From Ruminococcaceae bacterium UBA5423 (GTDB lineage: Bacteria > Bacillota > Clostridia > Oscillospirales > Acutalibacteraceae): a stretch of DNA of 14,771 nucleotides. Of this stretch, positions 13,605-14,771 are shown piece after piece (the first letter of the stretch is position 1; every line of letters starts with the position of its first letter). The stretch is from NCBI GenBank assembly GCA_002409375.1, contig DHNF01000116.1, positions 1-14,771 of the forward strand, given 5' to 3'. Under the pieces are notes generated by a model. It ran no database searches. It saw only the letters and a list, made by a program, of their open reading frames with translations, and was not told the origin of the DNA. The translations under genes and the position numbers were made by a program.

Positions 13605-14771
13605 AACGCTTATTTTCGGGACTTGAATTTTTTGCCGCTTTTGCAGTGCCGGCAGCAATTTGGGCAATTGCACTTATATTGTTCGGTATATATCCGTTTG
13701 GCGAGAAATCAATTTTGATAACCGATATGGGGCAACAATATATCGAGTATCACGCCGCGCTGTATGATGCCGTGGTTGGTGGAGAGGGTTTGCTTTACAC
13801 ATGGAAAACAGGGCTCGGCATGAATTTTGTCGGGCTGTTTGCCTATTATCTTGCAAGTCCTTTTACTCTGCTGATGTTTATATTGCCACGCGCCGCAATA
13901 ACTGAATCCGTCCTTTTAATTATATCTGCAAAAATCGCATCGGCCGGGCTTACATTTTCGATATTCATGCGAAAAGCACTAAAGATGAACGGCCTTACAA
14001 ATATTATATTTGCATCGCTCTACGCACTGTCCGCTTATCCGGTTGTCTACTGCTTTAACGTAATGTGGCTTGATGCAGTTGTGCTGCTGCCGCTTGTCAT
14101 CCTTGCCATGATACACACAGTAAATACAAACAAAATTTCCACACTCACAATTGTTTTGGCAATCACTTTTTTTTCAAACTTTTATACCGCTTTCATGGTA
14201 GGACTGTTCAGCCTGCTTTCACTTGTTTGCATCGTTTGGATACGATCATATCAATTCAAACGCAATCTCGTTGTTTTTGGGCGGTTTTTTCTTGCTGCTG
14301 CCTTGGCGGCTGGATTGACAGCGTTTTTAACATTGCCCACAGCTTTTGCGTTAATTGACAGTCAGGGCACCGGGGCGTCCGATTGGATTTTTGTCGGTTT
14401 TATGACCGATCCGCTAACACTTCTTGGCAAGCTGACATATGGCGCCTATGACTCAATAACAGATTATGGCACACCCTTTATATACTGCGGCGTATTGACT
14501 TTGGGACTTTTACCGGTATGGCTTATGCACCGGGAAATTCCACGCCGTGAAAAAACTGCGTGCATAGTATTTTTGGGCTTTTTGCTTGTGAGCATGCTGT
14601 TTAGCCTGCTCGACTATTTTTGGCATGCCGCCGAAAATCCTGTATGGTTTCCTGCGCGTTACAGCTTTGTATTTATTTTTACACTGCTTGTTTTTGCAGC
14701 ACGTGCGGTATCACTCAGCCACACATTAAAGCCAAAACGCATTATCGGGGGGTTTGTCTTGGCTGCGGTGC
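13601..14771 (+). CDS. YfhO-family multi-spanning membrane protein, 3' end missing
   Basis: The reading frame is open from GTG 13601 to the window edge, giving 390 visible residues of a family usually near 850. It starts KRLFSGLEFFAAFAVPAA, with a first membrane helix at about 8-31, then GIYPFGEKSILITDMGQQYI (32-51), a YfhO-type extracytoplasmic segment, followed by repeated hydrophobic helices and FNVMWLDAVVLLPLVI. YfhO proteins are GT-C-fold membrane proteins; Bacillus and Listeria members have been linked to glycosylation of lipoteichoic acid. The lipid or polymer used here is unknown. The GTGA overlap with the aldo/keto reductase stop and lack of its own ribosome binding site suggest translational coupling. 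Confidence 0.88.
   Translation, partial: MKRLFSGLEFFAAFAVPAAIWAIALILFGIYPFGEKSILITDMGQQYIEYHAALYDAVVGGEGLLYTWKTGLGMNFVGLFAYYLASPFTLLMFILPRAAITESVLLIISAKIASAGLTFSIFMRKALKMNGLTNIIFASLYALSAYPVVYCFNVMWLDAVVLLPLVILAMIHTVNTNKISTLTIVLAITFFSNFYTAFMVGLFSLLSLVCIVWIRSYQFKRNLVVFGRFFLAAALAAGLTAFLTLPTAFALIDSQGTGASDWIFVGFMTDPLTLLGKLTYGAYDSITDYGTPFIYCGVLTLGLLPVWLMHREIPRREKTACIVFLGFLLVSMLFSLLDYFWHAAENPVWFPARYSFVFIFTLLVFAARAVSLSHTLKPKRIIGGFVLAAV

Overview
The window reads as chromosomal DNA from a low-to-moderate GC, endospore-forming Firmicute, most likely a clostridial lineage of the Oscillospirales/Ruminococcaceae kind. This is inferred from a SleL/YaaH-like LysM-GH18 spore-cortex enzyme, Gram-positive AAGGAG-type ribosome binding sites, a minD-mgsA pair, a clostridial-style D-Ala-D-Ala ligase and a cysteine-rich HisRS. 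No species can be named. I see no phage, IS element, CRISPR array, rRNA or tRNA.

Layout. (1) 1-3815, plus strand: a strong promoter drives an apparent three-gene operon of an alpha/beta hydrolase, a membrane-anchored Mur ligase (MurF-like) and a D-Ala-D-Ala ligase. (2) 3825-3899: two stem-loops, the second a perfect 18-bp stem serving the convergent ddl and aspS ends. (3) 3903-7012, minus strand: hisS-aspS, tightly coupled. (4) 7086-8322, minus strand: minD-mgsA with an intrinsic terminator. (5) 8323-8645: a divergent AT-rich control region with promoters on both strands and an 11-bp dyad. (6) 8646-10834, plus strand: a degenerate LCP (LytR-CpsA-Psr) protein followed by a transglutaminase-like lipoprotein. 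(7) 11036-12316, minus strand: the LysM-GH18 protein, with a leader that holds a well-formed 8-codon ORF ending inside a 13-bp inverted repeat. (8) 12612-14771, plus strand: an aldo/keto reductase of the L-glyceraldehyde-3-phosphate reductase group, overlapping by 4 nt a YfhO-family membrane protein cut by the window end.

Functionally the window is dominated by the cell envelope: peptidoglycan precursor enzymes, an LCP homologue, a lipoprotein, a spore-cortex hydrolase, a Min ATPase and a YfhO membrane protein. It also has two aminoacyl-tRNA synthetases and two enzymes of the triose-phosphate/methylglyoxal node (MgsA and the aldo/keto reductase).

The least ordinary items are the Mur ligase whose usual UDP-binding N-domain appears replaced by membrane helices, the LCP protein lacking expected acidic residues, the uORF/inverted-repeat leader of the LysM-GH18 gene, and two short palindromes with different stems but the same GTCCYC loop. 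None is proven to be a new system.
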